Assembly: GCF_014651695.1 (NCBI RefSeq)
Contig: NZ_BMXJ01000006.1
Span: 475,156-539,155, forward strand
Source: Nocardiopsis terrae
Lineage (GTDB): Bacteria; Actinomycetota; Actinomycetes; Streptosporangiales; Streptosporangiaceae
DNA: 64,000 nt
Direction of reading: 5' to 3'
This document shows, one piece after another, positions 18,638 to 26,452 of the stretch. Both the position numbers and the translations under genes were made by a program. Every line of letters begins with the position of its first letter. Position 1 is the first letter of the stretch. The notes under the pieces are model-generated. The model made no database searches, had not been told where the DNA came from, and worked only from the letters and a program-made list of their open reading frames with translations.

Positions 18638-19059
18638 AGATGCAGGCCTATCTGTTCATGGGCATCTCGACCTTCTTCGGTCTTGCTGCTGCCCTGTACG
18701 TCTACTGGTCCATCCAGGACACCGGCCAGATCGAGTGGGCGGGTACCACCGCCCTGGTCGTGGCCATCGGCTTCGGCTGGATGGTCGGTTTCTGGCTCTG
18801 GCAGGCGGCCCGCCGCAGCGAGCACTTCCACGGGCTCCCGCCCGAGGAGCGCCTCGACGGTGAGATCGCCGAGAACTCCGGCGAGTACGGTTTCTTCAGC
18901 CCGCACAGCTGGTGGCCGATGTTCGTCGCGCTGGCGGTCGCCTTCACGGCGGTCGGCGTCGCGATCGGTTGGTGGATGGTCATCACCGGCTTCTTCGCCA
19001 TCATCCTCACCGCGATCGGCTGGATCTTCGAGTACTACCGCAAGGAGTTCCAGCACTGA
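18634..19059 (+). CDS. ctaF: Cytochrome c oxidase subunit IV (actinobacterial CtaF)
   Basis: A 141-residue membrane protein with four hydrophobic helices ([77 protein letters not shown]). It matches the small fourth subunit specific to actinobacterial aa3 oxidase, thought to support assembly of the complex. The ATG at 18634 overlaps the ctaD stop (ATGA). Confidence 0.93.
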   Translation: MKMQAYLFMGISTFFGLAAALYVYWSIQDTGQIEWAGTTALVVAIGFGWMVGFWLWQAARRSEHFHGLPPEERLDGEIAENSGEYGFFSPHSWWPMFVALAVAFTAVGVAIGWWMVITGFFAIILTAIGWIFEYYRKEFQH

Positions 19060-19087
19060 CGTGCGCACCCCGCGTGGCGATCACCCT

Positions 19088-19186
19088 TTGAGAGGGGCTG
19101 GCTACGCAGGGTAGGATGCAAGAGTCACCGCCCCGGTGGCCGGACGGTCGTCCCAGGACGACCCCCGGGCACCGGGGTGCTCTTTT
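19088..19186 (+). promoter_or_regulatory. Promoter and terminator-like leader hairpin before the L,D-transpeptidase gene
   Basis: TTGAGA (19088-19093) and TAGGAT (19112-19117) are spaced 18 bp and would give a leader of nearly 190 nt. Within it an 8-bp dyad (19146-19163) is followed by a CCCCGG-GCA-CCGGGG stem (19163-19177) and TGCTCTTTT. That looks like an intrinsic terminator inside the leader, or alternatively the end of the ctaCDF transcript. Confidence 0.45.
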
Positions 19187-19311
19187 CCGGTGACCCCTCG
19201 CGGCCCCTTCCCACGGGCCGCGGTGCATTCAGGCCCTGACGGCGTCACACCGGCGCGCACCCGCTCCGCACACGCCCGGGCCCGTCGAGACAGACGCTGG
19301 AGGTCCTTGGT

Positions 19312-20619
19312 GTGAAGCGACGAATCTCCCATCCGCGACCGGCCGTGACGGCCGCCGCCGCTCTCGTGTTCCTCACGGCGGCCTGTACCTCCCCGGGCGG
19401 GCCCGAACCCGAGGGCACCGCGGTCCCGGGGGAGGGCTCCACGGGGCCGGAGGTGGAGATCACCCCCGCGCCCGGCGCCACCGCGGTTCCGCCCAACAGC
19501 CCGGTCCGGGTGACGGCCGCGGACGGAACCGTCACCGACGTCCGGATCGAACAGGCCACCCCGGACGAGATCGCCTCGGGCGGTTCCGAGGACCCGGAGG
19601 AGGGCGGGAGCGCCTTCGAGGTCACCGGCACCCTCAACGAGGGCGGCGACACCTGGGTGAGCGACTGGAACCTGCGCCCCGGGGCCGCGGTCACCGTCAC
19701 CGCCACCGCCGCGGACGCTTCGGGTGAGGAGACCGAGGTCGTCTCGGAGTTCACCACCCTGGAGGCCACGCCCGGACAGCGCCTCGAACTGGCCGCCAAC
19801 TTTCCCAACAGCGGTGACGTCGTCGGGGTGGGCATGCCGGTCATCGTCACCTTCGACCTGCCCGTCACGCACAGGGAACAGGTGGAGAACTCCATCGAGG
19901 TCACGGCCGAACAGGAGACCGAGGGCGCCTGGAACTGGATCACCGACGAGACGGCCGTCTTCCGGCCGAAGGAGTACTGGGACCCCTACCAGGAGGTCGT
20001 CGTCGACCTGCGCCTGTCCGGAGTCGAGGCCGCGGACGGCGTCTACGGCGTCGAGGACCACCGGATCGAGTTCGAGGTCGGCCGTGAACTGGTCTCCACC
20101 ATGCACGTGCCCGACCACGAGATGAACGTGGCGATCGACGGCGAGAACGTCCGCACCATCCCGGTCAGCAACGGTGCGGCCCGGGAGCGGTTCAACACCA
20201 CCACCTCCGGGATCCACCTGACCATGGAGAAGTACCGGACACTGGTCATGGACTCCGCGACCGTGGGCATCCCCGAGGGCTCGCCCGGCTACTACCGGTT
20301 GGACGTGGACTGGGCGGTCCGCACGTCCAACAGCGGCGAGTTCACCCACGCCGCCCCCTGGAACGGCAGGATCGGCAGCGCCAACACCTCCAACGGCTGC
20401 ACCAACATGGCAGTGGAGGACGCCCGCTGGTTCCACGACCAGTCGCTGATGGGGGACGTCCTGGAGACCACCGGGACCGACCGGCAGCTGGAGTGGGACA
20501 ACGGCTGGGGCTACTACCAGCGCTCCTGGGAGGAGTGGCTCTCCCACAGCGCGACCGGCCGACCCCAGAGCACCGACGGTTCCGGCACCCCCGGCTCCGT
20601 GCACGGGGAAGGACTCTAG
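19312..20619 (+). CDS. L,D-transpeptidase lipoprotein (YkuD domain)
   Basis: Secreted cell-wall enzyme, 435 residues, predicted to form 3-3 peptidoglycan cross-links. The signal peptide ends in a lipobox (FLTAACTSPG). Two Ig-like segments fill about 45-250. The YkuD catalytic domain is near 255-400, with His in FTHAAPWNGRIG and the nucleophile in TSNGCTNM (SNGC where many members have SHGC). The C-terminal WEEWLSHSATGRP extension is typical of actinobacterial Ldts. The start is GTG at 19312 with GGAGG upstream. Its stop shares the four bases CTAG with the stop of convergent pimB. Confidence 0.92.
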   Translation: MKRRISHPRPAVTAAAALVFLTAACTSPGGPEPEGTAVPGEGSTGPEVEITPAPGATAVPPNSPVRVTAADGTVTDVRIEQATPDEIASGGSEDPEEGGSAFEVTGTLNEGGDTWVSDWNLRPGAAVTVTATAADASGEETEVVSEFTTLEATPGQRLELAANFPNSGDVVGVGMPVIVTFDLPVTHREQVENSIEVTAEQETEGAWNWITDETAVFRPKEYWDPYQEVVVDLRLSGVEAADGVYGVEDHRIEFEVGRELVSTMHVPDHEMNVAIDGENVRTIPVSNGAARERFNTTTSGIHLTMEKYRTLVMDSATVGIPEGSPGYYRLDVDWAVRTSNSGEFTHAAPWNGRIGSANTSNGCTNMAVEDARWFHDQSLMGDVLETTGTDRQLEWDNGWGYYQRSWEEWLSHSATGRPQSTDGSGTPGSVHGEGL

Positions 20620-21761
20620 GGTGCCGCCCCCGGGCCCTCCAGAAGGCCGTCGAGGCGTTCGAGGGTGCGGTCCCAGGTCCATTCCCCGGACACCCACTCC
20701 CGGCCGTGTACGCCCATCTGGGCGGCGCGGTCGGGGTCCTTCAGGAGCCGGATGAGCGCGCGGGCGGTCGGCCCGGGAACCGAACCGTCGACCACGTGCC
20801 CCGTCCAGTCCTCCAGCACGGCGTCCGGGGCGCCCCCCGAGGCCCCGGCGACCACCGGGAGCCCGGTGGCGGAGGCCTCCAGGTAGACCATGCCCAGGCC
20901 CTCGACGTCCAGGCCGTCCCACCTGGTCCGGCAGGGCATCGCGAAGACGTCGCCCGCGTCGTAGTGCGCGGGCAGCTCGTCGGCGGGGACCGGGCCGGTG
21001 AACCGTACGGAGTCCGTGCCCCGTGCCGCCGAGCGGAGCCGGGGGGCGTAGGGACCGTCGCCGACGAACAACAGGACGGCGTCCGGGACCTCGGCCAGGA
21101 CCCGGGGCCAGGCCCGGATCAGGGTGTCCTGGCCCTTGCGGGGCACCATGCGGGACACGCACACGACCACGGGCCGCCTGCCCAGGCCGAGGCGCTGGCG
21201 GACCTCGTCCCCGCCGACCCCGGGACGGAAGCGTTCGGTGTCCACACCGGGGGCCAGGCGCCGCATCCTGGACGCGGCCGCGGGGGAGAGCGAGCGGGTC
21301 AGCCGCCGCCGGGTGTACTCGCCCAGGTAGGTGACGGTGTCGACGGTCTGCCCGATGCGTCTGAGCACCGAACTCCCCCCGGGAACCACCGTCCAACCGG
21401 TCTCGTGTCCGTGGGTGAGCGCCACCTGGCGCCGTACCAGCGGACGCAGGCCGGCGGCGAGCAGGCCCAGGGGGGCGGCGGCCCCGTAGAGCACCGAGTC
21501 GCACCCCTCCATTTCGGCGATGGCCCGGGCCCTGCGGGCCACCCTGGGCGTGGGCAGCAGCACCCTGGCCGCGTCCCGTACGACGGGGAACGGCTGGCGC
21601 AGGTCGAAGTGCGGGTCGGCGGTCCGGTCCGCGTCGTCGGGGGAGGAGCAGTAGACCAGGACCGACCCCTCGGGGCGGCGCCGGGCCAGCTCGTGCACGA
21701 AGGACTCGATGCCGCCCGCGCGCGGAGGGAAGTCGTTGGTGATGATGAGGGTTCGTGACAC
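20616..21761 (-). CDS. pimB: GT4 mannosyltransferase, PimB' type
   Basis: A 381-residue GT-B glycosyltransferase closely resembling mycobacterial PimB' (Rv2188c): LIITNDFPPRAGGIESFVHEL at the start, LTHGHETGW, CVSRMVPRKGQDTLIRAW, and DVEGLGMVYLEASATGLPVVAG (the EX7E region). It would use GDP-mannose to add the second mannose to phosphatidylinositol mannoside at the inner membrane face. The identification is by remembered similarity to the mycobacterial sequence. It converges with the Ldt gene and has no intergenic space there. Confidence 0.87.
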   Translation of the reverse strand: MSRTLIITNDFPPRAGGIESFVHELARRRPEGSVLVYCSSPDDADRTADPHFDLRQPFPVVRDAARVLLPTPRVARRARAIAEMEGCDSVLYGAAAPLGLLAAGLRPLVRRQVALTHGHETGWTVVPGGSSVLRRIGQTVDTVTYLGEYTRRRLTRSLSPAAASRMRRLAPGVDTERFRPGVGGDEVRQRLGLGRRPVVVCVSRMVPRKGQDTLIRAWPRVLAEVPDAVLLFVGDGPYAPRLRSAARGTDSVRFTGPVPADELPAHYDAGDVFAMPCRTRWDGLDVEGLGMVYLEASATGLPVVAGASGGAPDAVLEDWTGHVVDGSVPGPTARALIRLLKDPDRAAQMGVHGREWVSGEWTWDRTLERLDGLLEGPGAAP

Positions 21762-21825
21762 CCCAGGATTCTAGGGCCCTGGGGCGCGGACGTCCGGGAG
21801 CGGCGCGGGCGGGCCGGGACAGGTG

Positions 21826-21891
21826 CCCGGCGATCTTGCTACCAGGGGCAAGTTCGGCGCCGAAATCGCCCCTGGTAGCAAGATCACCGGG
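21826..21891. repeat. 66-bp near-perfect palindrome
   Basis: Left arm GATCTTGCTACCAGGGGC (21832-21848 plus C at 21849) and its exact complement at 21868-21885 are 18 bp long. They enclose a central palindrome TTCGGCGCCGAA (21853-21864) after a 3x3 internal loop. Outside a single mismatch the stem extends by CCCGG/CCGGG. It lies 16 nt after the stop of the leftward NlpC/P60 gene and 64 nt before the pimB start. It may be a terminator, but the less GC-rich, symmetric sequence is unlike the other terminators here. Confidence 0.85.
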
Positions 21892-21906
21892 AGAGGGGGC
21901 GCGGGC

Positions 21907-22929
21907 CTAGGGGCGCACGGCGGCGACGAAGTTGGAGCGGTAGTAGTCGCTCAGCTGGACCGTGCCGATCGGGCGTGAGGACGTGGAGGCGTGGACCATC
22001 ACGCCGTCGCCCGCGTACAGGCCCACGTGGCTCGGGCTGGAACCGTAGAAGAAGAGCAGGTCACCGGGCTGCTTGTTCTCCCAGGACACCCGCTGGCCCG
22101 CGTTGACCTGGTCGTAGGTGGTGCGCGGCAGGTTCACGCCGACCTGGGCCCAGGCGGCCTGGGTGAGGCCGGAGCAGTCGTAGCCGCCGGGGCCGGTGCC
22201 GCCCCAGACGTAGGGCTTGCCGACCTGGGCGTAGGCGAAGTTCAGCACGGTCTGGGCGTTGCCCGAGGCCGGGCCGGTGTAGGTGGCTCCTCCGCCACCG
22301 CCGCCACCGCCGCTGTCGGTACTGACGTTCTCGGTGGCCGCCGCCTGTTCCTCGGCGGTCAGGTCGGCGAGGATCGCCTCCTGCTCGGAGATGGCATCCT
22401 CGGATTCCTCGGTGGCGGTCTCCGCCTCCTCCAGGGCCTCCGCGGCCGATGACTCGGTCTCCTCCGCCTCGGTGCGCAGGCTCTCCAGGTGCTCCAGCTC
22501 CTCCACGTACTGGGAGAGGCTCTCCTGGTGCTGTTCCGAGAGGTAGGCCAGGTCGGCCTGGTGCTCCAGGGCCTCCTCGGGGCCGGTGGCGCCGATCAAC
22601 TGCGTGGGGGAGGTCAGGTCCACACCGGTGTAGGCGGTGTTGGCCAGGGTGCGCACACCACCGCTGAGTTCCTCGACCCGTTCCTCGGCGGTCTCGATGT
22701 CCCCGAGGATGCCCTCCAGCTTCTCCTCGGCGGCTTCGTAGGTCTCCTTGGCCTCGTTGTAGGTCGCGTTGAGTTCGATGAACTCCTCCTCGAGGCTCTC
22801 GATCTCCTCGCGGACCTCGTCGGCCGTCGGCTCGGCGTGGGCCACGGCGGCGGGGAGGAGGAGGGCTCCGAGGGCGAAGGAGGCGATGACCGCGGTCTGG
22901 CGCCGGCGGTCGCCACGGGATGCAGACAC
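21907..22929 (-). CDS. Secreted NlpC/P60 peptidoglycan hydrolase with coiled coil (RipA-like), copy 1
   Basis: A 340-residue secreted endopeptidase predicted to cut D-Glu-mDAP bonds. It has a signal peptide (FALGALLLPAAVAHA), a Glu-rich coiled coil from about 35 to 195, a Gly-rich linker, and a C-terminal NlpC/P60 domain with catalytic Cys in GGYDCSGLTQAAW and His in PSHVGLYAG. The coiled coil resembles the autoinhibitory segment of RipA-type enzymes. The GTG start at 22929 has AGAAAGG nine bases upstream. A paralogue follows upstream on the same strand. Confidence 0.93.
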   Translation of the reverse strand: MSASRGDRRRQTAVIASFALGALLLPAAVAHAEPTADEVREEIESLEEEFIELNATYNEAKETYEAAEEKLEGILGDIETAEERVEELSGGVRTLANTAYTGVDLTSPTQLIGATGPEEALEHQADLAYLSEQHQESLSQYVEELEHLESLRTEAEETESSAAEALEEAETATEESEDAISEQEAILADLTAEEQAAATENVSTDSGGGGGGGGATYTGPASGNAQTVLNFAYAQVGKPYVWGGTGPGGYDCSGLTQAAWAQVGVNLPRTTYDQVNAGQRVSWENKQPGDLLFFYGSSPSHVGLYAGDGVMVHASTSSRPIGTVQLSDYYRSNFVAAVRP

Positions 22930-22945
22930 AGGGAAACACCTTTCT

Positions 22946-22975
22946 CCCCTTGTCCCAGACCTACGGGAACAAGGG
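22946..22975 (-). promoter_or_regulatory. Hairpin overlapping the ribosome-binding site of NlpC/P60 copy 1
   Basis: In the mRNA, CCCTTGTTCCC and GGGACAAGGG pair as a stem of about ten bases with one bulge, and the 3' arm runs straight into the GGGGAGAAAGG ribosome-binding site. Folding could limit access to the start codon at 22929. Confidence 0.45.
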
Positions 22976-23217
22976 ACTGCACCGGGTGGGGTCCTGGGGC
23001 CGGAGTGGATGGCCGAAACGGTGTGGGGGTGTGCCCGACCCGGTCGCGGCTGTCACCACCGGGGGGTGGTGAAGAGGAGCAACCACGCTCGGCGATGAAC
23101 ACTAGTGCATCTCTTGGGACGCTCTCAACTGTTTCGTGACGTTCCAGCGTAAGACGCGGACTGTCCGAAATCCGATTCCTCGGACCGGCACGCGCTCCGG
23201 GCCCCGGCCCCGCACGC

Positions 23218-23254
23218 GTGAGGCCGCCGCCCCGGAGCGGGACGGCGGCCTCAC
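23218..23254. terminator. Terminator of NlpC/P60 copy 2
   Basis: A 12-bp stem (GTGAGGCCGCCG at 23218-23229 with its complement at 23243-23254), 19 nt after the stop of the leftward gene. The remaining 23255-23273 and 22976-23217 hold no gene I can support. Confidence 0.75.
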
Positions 23255-23273
23255 GGACGGGTGGCCCTACGGC

Positions 23274-24266
23274 CTAAACGCGCACCGCGAACTCGAACTG
23301 GCCGGCCCAGTAGGCGGCCAGGTCGACGACCTCGAGGTTGCGGCCGCTGCTCGGGGCGTGCACCATCTGGCCGTTGCCGGCGTAGAGGCCGTTGTGGCCC
23401 ATGCCCGAGAAGAACATGATGTCGCCCGGCTGGAGCGAGCCGTAGTCGTTGATCCGCGTGCCCACGTCGGCCTGCGCGTAGGTGGTGCGCGGCAGGTCGA
23501 CGCCGGCGGCGCGCCAGGAGGCCTGGACCAGGCCGGAGCAGTCGTAGCCGTTGGGGCCGGTGCCGCCCCACACGTAGGGCAGGCCCACCTTGGAGTAGGC
23601 GAAGTCCAGGGCGGCCGAGGCGTTGCCGCTACCGGTGTGGGTCTGGCCGGCGCTGTCGTCGGCGCCCTCCGCCGAGGGGTCGGAGTCGGGGAACTGGGCC
23701 AGCAGCTCCTGCTGCTCCTCGATGGCCTCCTCGACCTCGTCCTTGGCGTCCTCGGCCTCGTCCCTGGACTCCTCCGCGTCCTCCAGGGCCTTCTCCGCCT
23801 CGTCCTTGAGCGCGAACAGGCGCTCGGAGGACTCGCCGAAGTCGTCGAGCTGGCTCTGCTGGTTCTCCGACAGGTAGTTCAGGTCGGCGTTCTGCTCGAG
23901 CAGCGTCTCGGGGCCGTCGGAGGTCAGCACGTTGGCGGTGGAGCTGAGGTCGCCGCCCTGGTAGGTGGCGTTGGCGAACTGCTGGACCTGCTCCCGCAGC
24001 TCGTCGTAGCGCTCCTGCTCGTCGCCGACCTGCTCGTCGAGTTCGTCGAAGGCGGCCTTGGCGGCGTCGTAGTCCTCCTCGGCCTGGTTGTACTCCTCGA
24101 CCGCGGTGGAGGCCTCCTGGTTCAGCTCCTCGATGCGGTCCTCGACCTCGTCCTGGGTCGGCTCCGCGTGTGCGACACCAGGGGCGATGAAGGTACCGGC
24201 GGCGACCACGCCGAGACCGGTCGTAGCGATTCGGCGAGCCGTACGCCGACCACCGGGGTTCTTCAT
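23274..24266 (-). CDS. Secreted NlpC/P60 peptidoglycan hydrolase with coiled coil (RipA-like), copy 2
   Basis: A 330-residue paralogue of the neighbouring gene with the same layout: signal peptide (GLGVVAAGTFIAPGVAHA), acidic coiled coil to about 215, short Ser/Thr linker, and NlpC/P60 domain with GYDCSGLVQASW, GHNGLYAG (Asn beside the Gly where copy 1 has SHVGLY, so the catalytic His is the one in this segment) and VVDLAAYW. ATG at 24266 is chosen because AAGGAG lies 11 nt upstream; the frame also extends upstream. A terminator separates it from copy 1, so the two are probably transcribed independently. Confidence 0.93.
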   Translation of the reverse strand: MKNPGGRRTARRIATTGLGVVAAGTFIAPGVAHAEPTQDEVEDRIEELNQEASTAVEEYNQAEEDYDAAKAAFDELDEQVGDEQERYDELREQVQQFANATYQGGDLSSTANVLTSDGPETLLEQNADLNYLSENQQSQLDDFGESSERLFALKDEAEKALEDAEESRDEAEDAKDEVEEAIEEQQELLAQFPDSDPSAEGADDSAGQTHTGSGNASAALDFAYSKVGLPYVWGGTGPNGYDCSGLVQASWRAAGVDLPRTTYAQADVGTRINDYGSLQPGDIMFFSGMGHNGLYAGNGQMVHAPSSGRNLEVVDLAAYWAGQFEFAVRV

Positions 24267-24648
24267 GGCGGTCCACGCTCCTTGGAATTGGGAAGTCCGC
24301 ATGGGGTATTCGGGAGACGGAGGGTCGGGGGTCCCGTATGCGGGCACGGGCCTCGTGTGAGTGTGCGGGCCTGCCGTCGGTGAGGAGAGGGCACAGGGGC
24401 GGCCTTCTATCCGACGAAGCACTCACGCTCCGGGAAGAACCTAGCGGACCGGCCTGCGCCTCTCAACCACGACGCGGAACGGACTTCGCCCGTAACGGCG
24501 GCCCCAGCCGCCCCGGACCGGGCGTTTCGGCAGTGGAACGGGGGTGTGCCGGGGCCGGTGGGCGCCCGCAGGTGGGTTCGCTCTCAGTCGGGGGCGCCCG
24601 CTCCCGGGCCCGGTCCGGTTACGGGCGCCCCGGCGGCGGGAACCCGGG
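24267..24648. other. Intergenic region upstream of NlpC/P60 copy 2
   Basis: A 382-bp gap. It contains a 10-bp-stem terminator of the NYN gene at 24591-24631 (GGGGCGCCCG and complement). The remainder should hold the NlpC/P60 promoter, but I cannot pick one. I looked for a cyclic-di-AMP riboswitch and did not find its conserved segments. Confidence 0.5.
24591..24631. terminator. Terminator of the NYN-domain gene
   Basis: GGGGCGCCCG (24591-24600) pairs with CGGGCGCCCC (24622-24631), about 18 nt after the stop of the leftward gene. Confidence 0.6.
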
Positions 24649-26043
24649 TCAACCGTGCGAGTCCAGGCGGCGCAGGAAGATCGGGGAGGGCACCGCGCGC
24701 GCACCCACCCGCCGTACCGCCGTCACGATCTCCTTGTCGGAGGTCACCACGGCGATCGGCCGACCGGGGGGTTCGGCCCGTACGAGGCGGACGATCAGCT
24801 CGTCCGCGGTCTCACCGGGGGCGCTGAACAGCAGGCGGACCCGGCGGCTGGGCGCCACCGGAGGGGCCTCCACGTCCGCCCCGTCGAACACGCACGTGAT
24901 CTCCGCCTTGGTGCGGCTGGCGAGCCCCTCCAACGAGGTGAGCAGCCGGTTGCGCTGGTCGGCCAGCGGCAGGGTCCCGTACCCGGTCTTGGTGACGTTG
25001 TAGCCGTCGACCAGCAGGTGCACCCGGGGGACCGTCAGCAGGTGCTCCAGCAGCCCCGGGTCGTCGTCGGGCAGACCGCCCAGCGACACCCGGCGCTGCT
25101 CCTCCTGCGCCTCGGCGAGCAGGTCGGCCGGGCTGTCCAGTGCGGTGGGCAGCGCCAGTTCGCGCCGCAGACCGTGCGAGGCGTCCACCAGGACGTCCAA
25201 CAGCACGCGCAGGCGCGCCTCGTCGGCGTTGCGGCCGGTGCGCACCGCCCGGCGGGCGTTCTCCACCTGGGCCTCGGCGTCAGCGAGCCGGGACCGCAGT
25301 CGGCGGTTCTCCACCTCCAGCGCGCTGACCTGGCTCTCGTTCTCGTGGCGCCGGTCGGCGGTCTCGGCCAGGGCCCGGTCCGCCTCGGCGGTGGCCCTCC
25401 TCGCGCGCTGCCGCTCGGTGTGCACCTTGCGGCGCAACTCGGCGATCTCCGCGCGCTGGTCGCCGATCTGACCGCGGAGCCGCTCCAGCTCCGCCTGGTG
25501 CCCGCGCTGGGTCTCCTCCAGGCGTCTGCGGACGTCCTCGAGGGCCTCCGCGGCCTCGTCCACCTCCTTGGCGCTGGTCTGCCGGTCCAGCTCGGCGTGG
25601 ACGTCCTCGATGATCCCGGGCCAGCCCCGGGGCCGCAGCAGGTAGGCGCTGGCGGCCACCGCCACCGGGTCGGCAGCGGGCGGGACCACCCCGGCGCGCA
25701 TACCCTCGGCGAGTTCGGGCCACACCTGCTCCACCCGGGCGGCGACCATCCCCCGGAAACCGGCGTCGTTCTCCAACTGGGCGGCGATCTGCGGACCGGC
25801 CAGTCTGGCCCGGCGGCGCGGTTCGAACCTGGCGACCCTGCGCAGCAGTGGGGGAAGGTCGGCCGGACGCATTCCGCCGAGCACGTCCGAGCCGTACTCG
25901 ACCACCCGGGCCCGCACCGCCTCGGGCAGGGGACGCCGGAGCAGCTCCCCGCCGTCCTCACCCTCCGCGGTCCCGGCCGTGCCGTTTCCGTCGTCCGGGT
26001 CGGTGCCGTCGGCCTCGCCGCCCGCGTCCGGGCGGGCGCTCAT
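24649..26043 (-). CDS. NYN-domain (YacP-like) RNA-binding or nuclease protein with long coiled coil
   Basis: About 464 residues. An acidic N-terminus and an all-helical region (LPPLLRRVARFEPRRRARLAGPQI...) are followed by a long Arg/Glu-rich coiled coil (about 165-280). The C-terminal NYN domain starts VHLLVDGYNVTKTGYG and contains ITCVFDGADVE and ADELIVRLV and VVTSDKEI, the acidic residues of a PIN-like nuclease fold. It resembles the YacP/Rae1 type of ribosome-linked RNases, and the actinobacterial form has the long N-terminal extension. The ATG at 26043 overlaps the stop of the upstream zinc-ribbon gene (ATGA), so the two are coupled. Confidence 0.82.
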   Translation of the reverse strand: MSARPDAGGEADGTDPDDGNGTAGTAEGEDGGELLRRPLPEAVRARVVEYGSDVLGGMRPADLPPLLRRVARFEPRRRARLAGPQIAAQLENDAGFRGMVAARVEQVWPELAEGMRAGVVPPAADPVAVAASAYLLRPRGWPGIIEDVHAELDRQTSAKEVDEAAEALEDVRRRLEETQRGHQAELERLRGQIGDQRAEIAELRRKVHTERQRARRATAEADRALAETADRRHENESQVSALEVENRRLRSRLADAEAQVENARRAVRTGRNADEARLRVLLDVLVDASHGLRRELALPTALDSPADLLAEAQEEQRRVSLGGLPDDDPGLLEHLLTVPRVHLLVDGYNVTKTGYGTLPLADQRNRLLTSLEGLASRTKAEITCVFDGADVEAPPVAPSRRVRLLFSAPGETADELIVRLVRAEPPGRPIAVVTSDKEIVTAVRRVGARAVPSPIFLRRLDSHG

Positions 26044-26321
26044 GACCGACCCGTCGGGCTCTCCGACGAGGAGCCGGAGACCGGGCTGTCGGCGTCGGGA
26101 CGGGGGACGATCTCCACGCTGTCGGTGGCGCCGCACCACCGGCACCTGACCCGTTCGACCGTTTCGGAGAGCACGGTGCGCTCCTCGACCTGGCCGGCAC
26201 CGGACAACTCCTGGTGCACGAAGTCCTGGGAGCGCACGGTCCGGGTCACGTCGAACCGCGTGAGATTACCGCACCCGGTGCATCGCCAACGCTCACTGTC
26301 ACCCGGCATCGCGATCCCCAC
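26040..26321 (-). CDS. Small zinc-ribbon protein
   Basis: About 93 residues with two CxxC pairs, WRCTGCGNLTRFDV and VRCRWCGATDSVEIV, spaced like a zinc ribbon, and an acidic Ser-rich tail. GTG at 26321 is preferred as start because AAGGAGG lies four to five bases upstream; ATG at 26309 is the alternative. Function is unknown. Its coupling to the NYN-domain gene suggests it acts with that protein, perhaps in RNA handling. Confidence 0.75.
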   Translation of the reverse strand: MGIAMPGDSERWRCTGCGNLTRFDVTRTVRSQDFVHQELSGAGQVEERTVLSETVERVRCRWCGATDSVEIVPRPDADSPVSGSSSESPTGRS

Positions 26322-26452
26322 GGTTCCTCCTTGCGTCGTGCTCCTCGCGGGACGGCGGTCCGTGCCGCCCCGTCCTTCACATCTTTCCATGTCGGACGGG
26401 GCGGACCGTAGCCCGGCGGTGTTCGGTCGTGGGTCCCGACTACCCTGACCGG

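Noticed and set aside
22930..23160. Cyclic-di-AMP (ydaO-type) riboswitch upstream of the NlpC/P60 genes
   Set aside because: Such riboswitches often control actinobacterial cell-wall hydrolases, but the conserved segments (such as GACAGCTAAC and GGGGTGAAT) are not present upstream of either copy.
25815..25840. tRNA-like GGTTCGAACC segment
   Set aside because: It lies inside the NYN-domain gene in coding frame and has no acceptor or anticodon arms around it.
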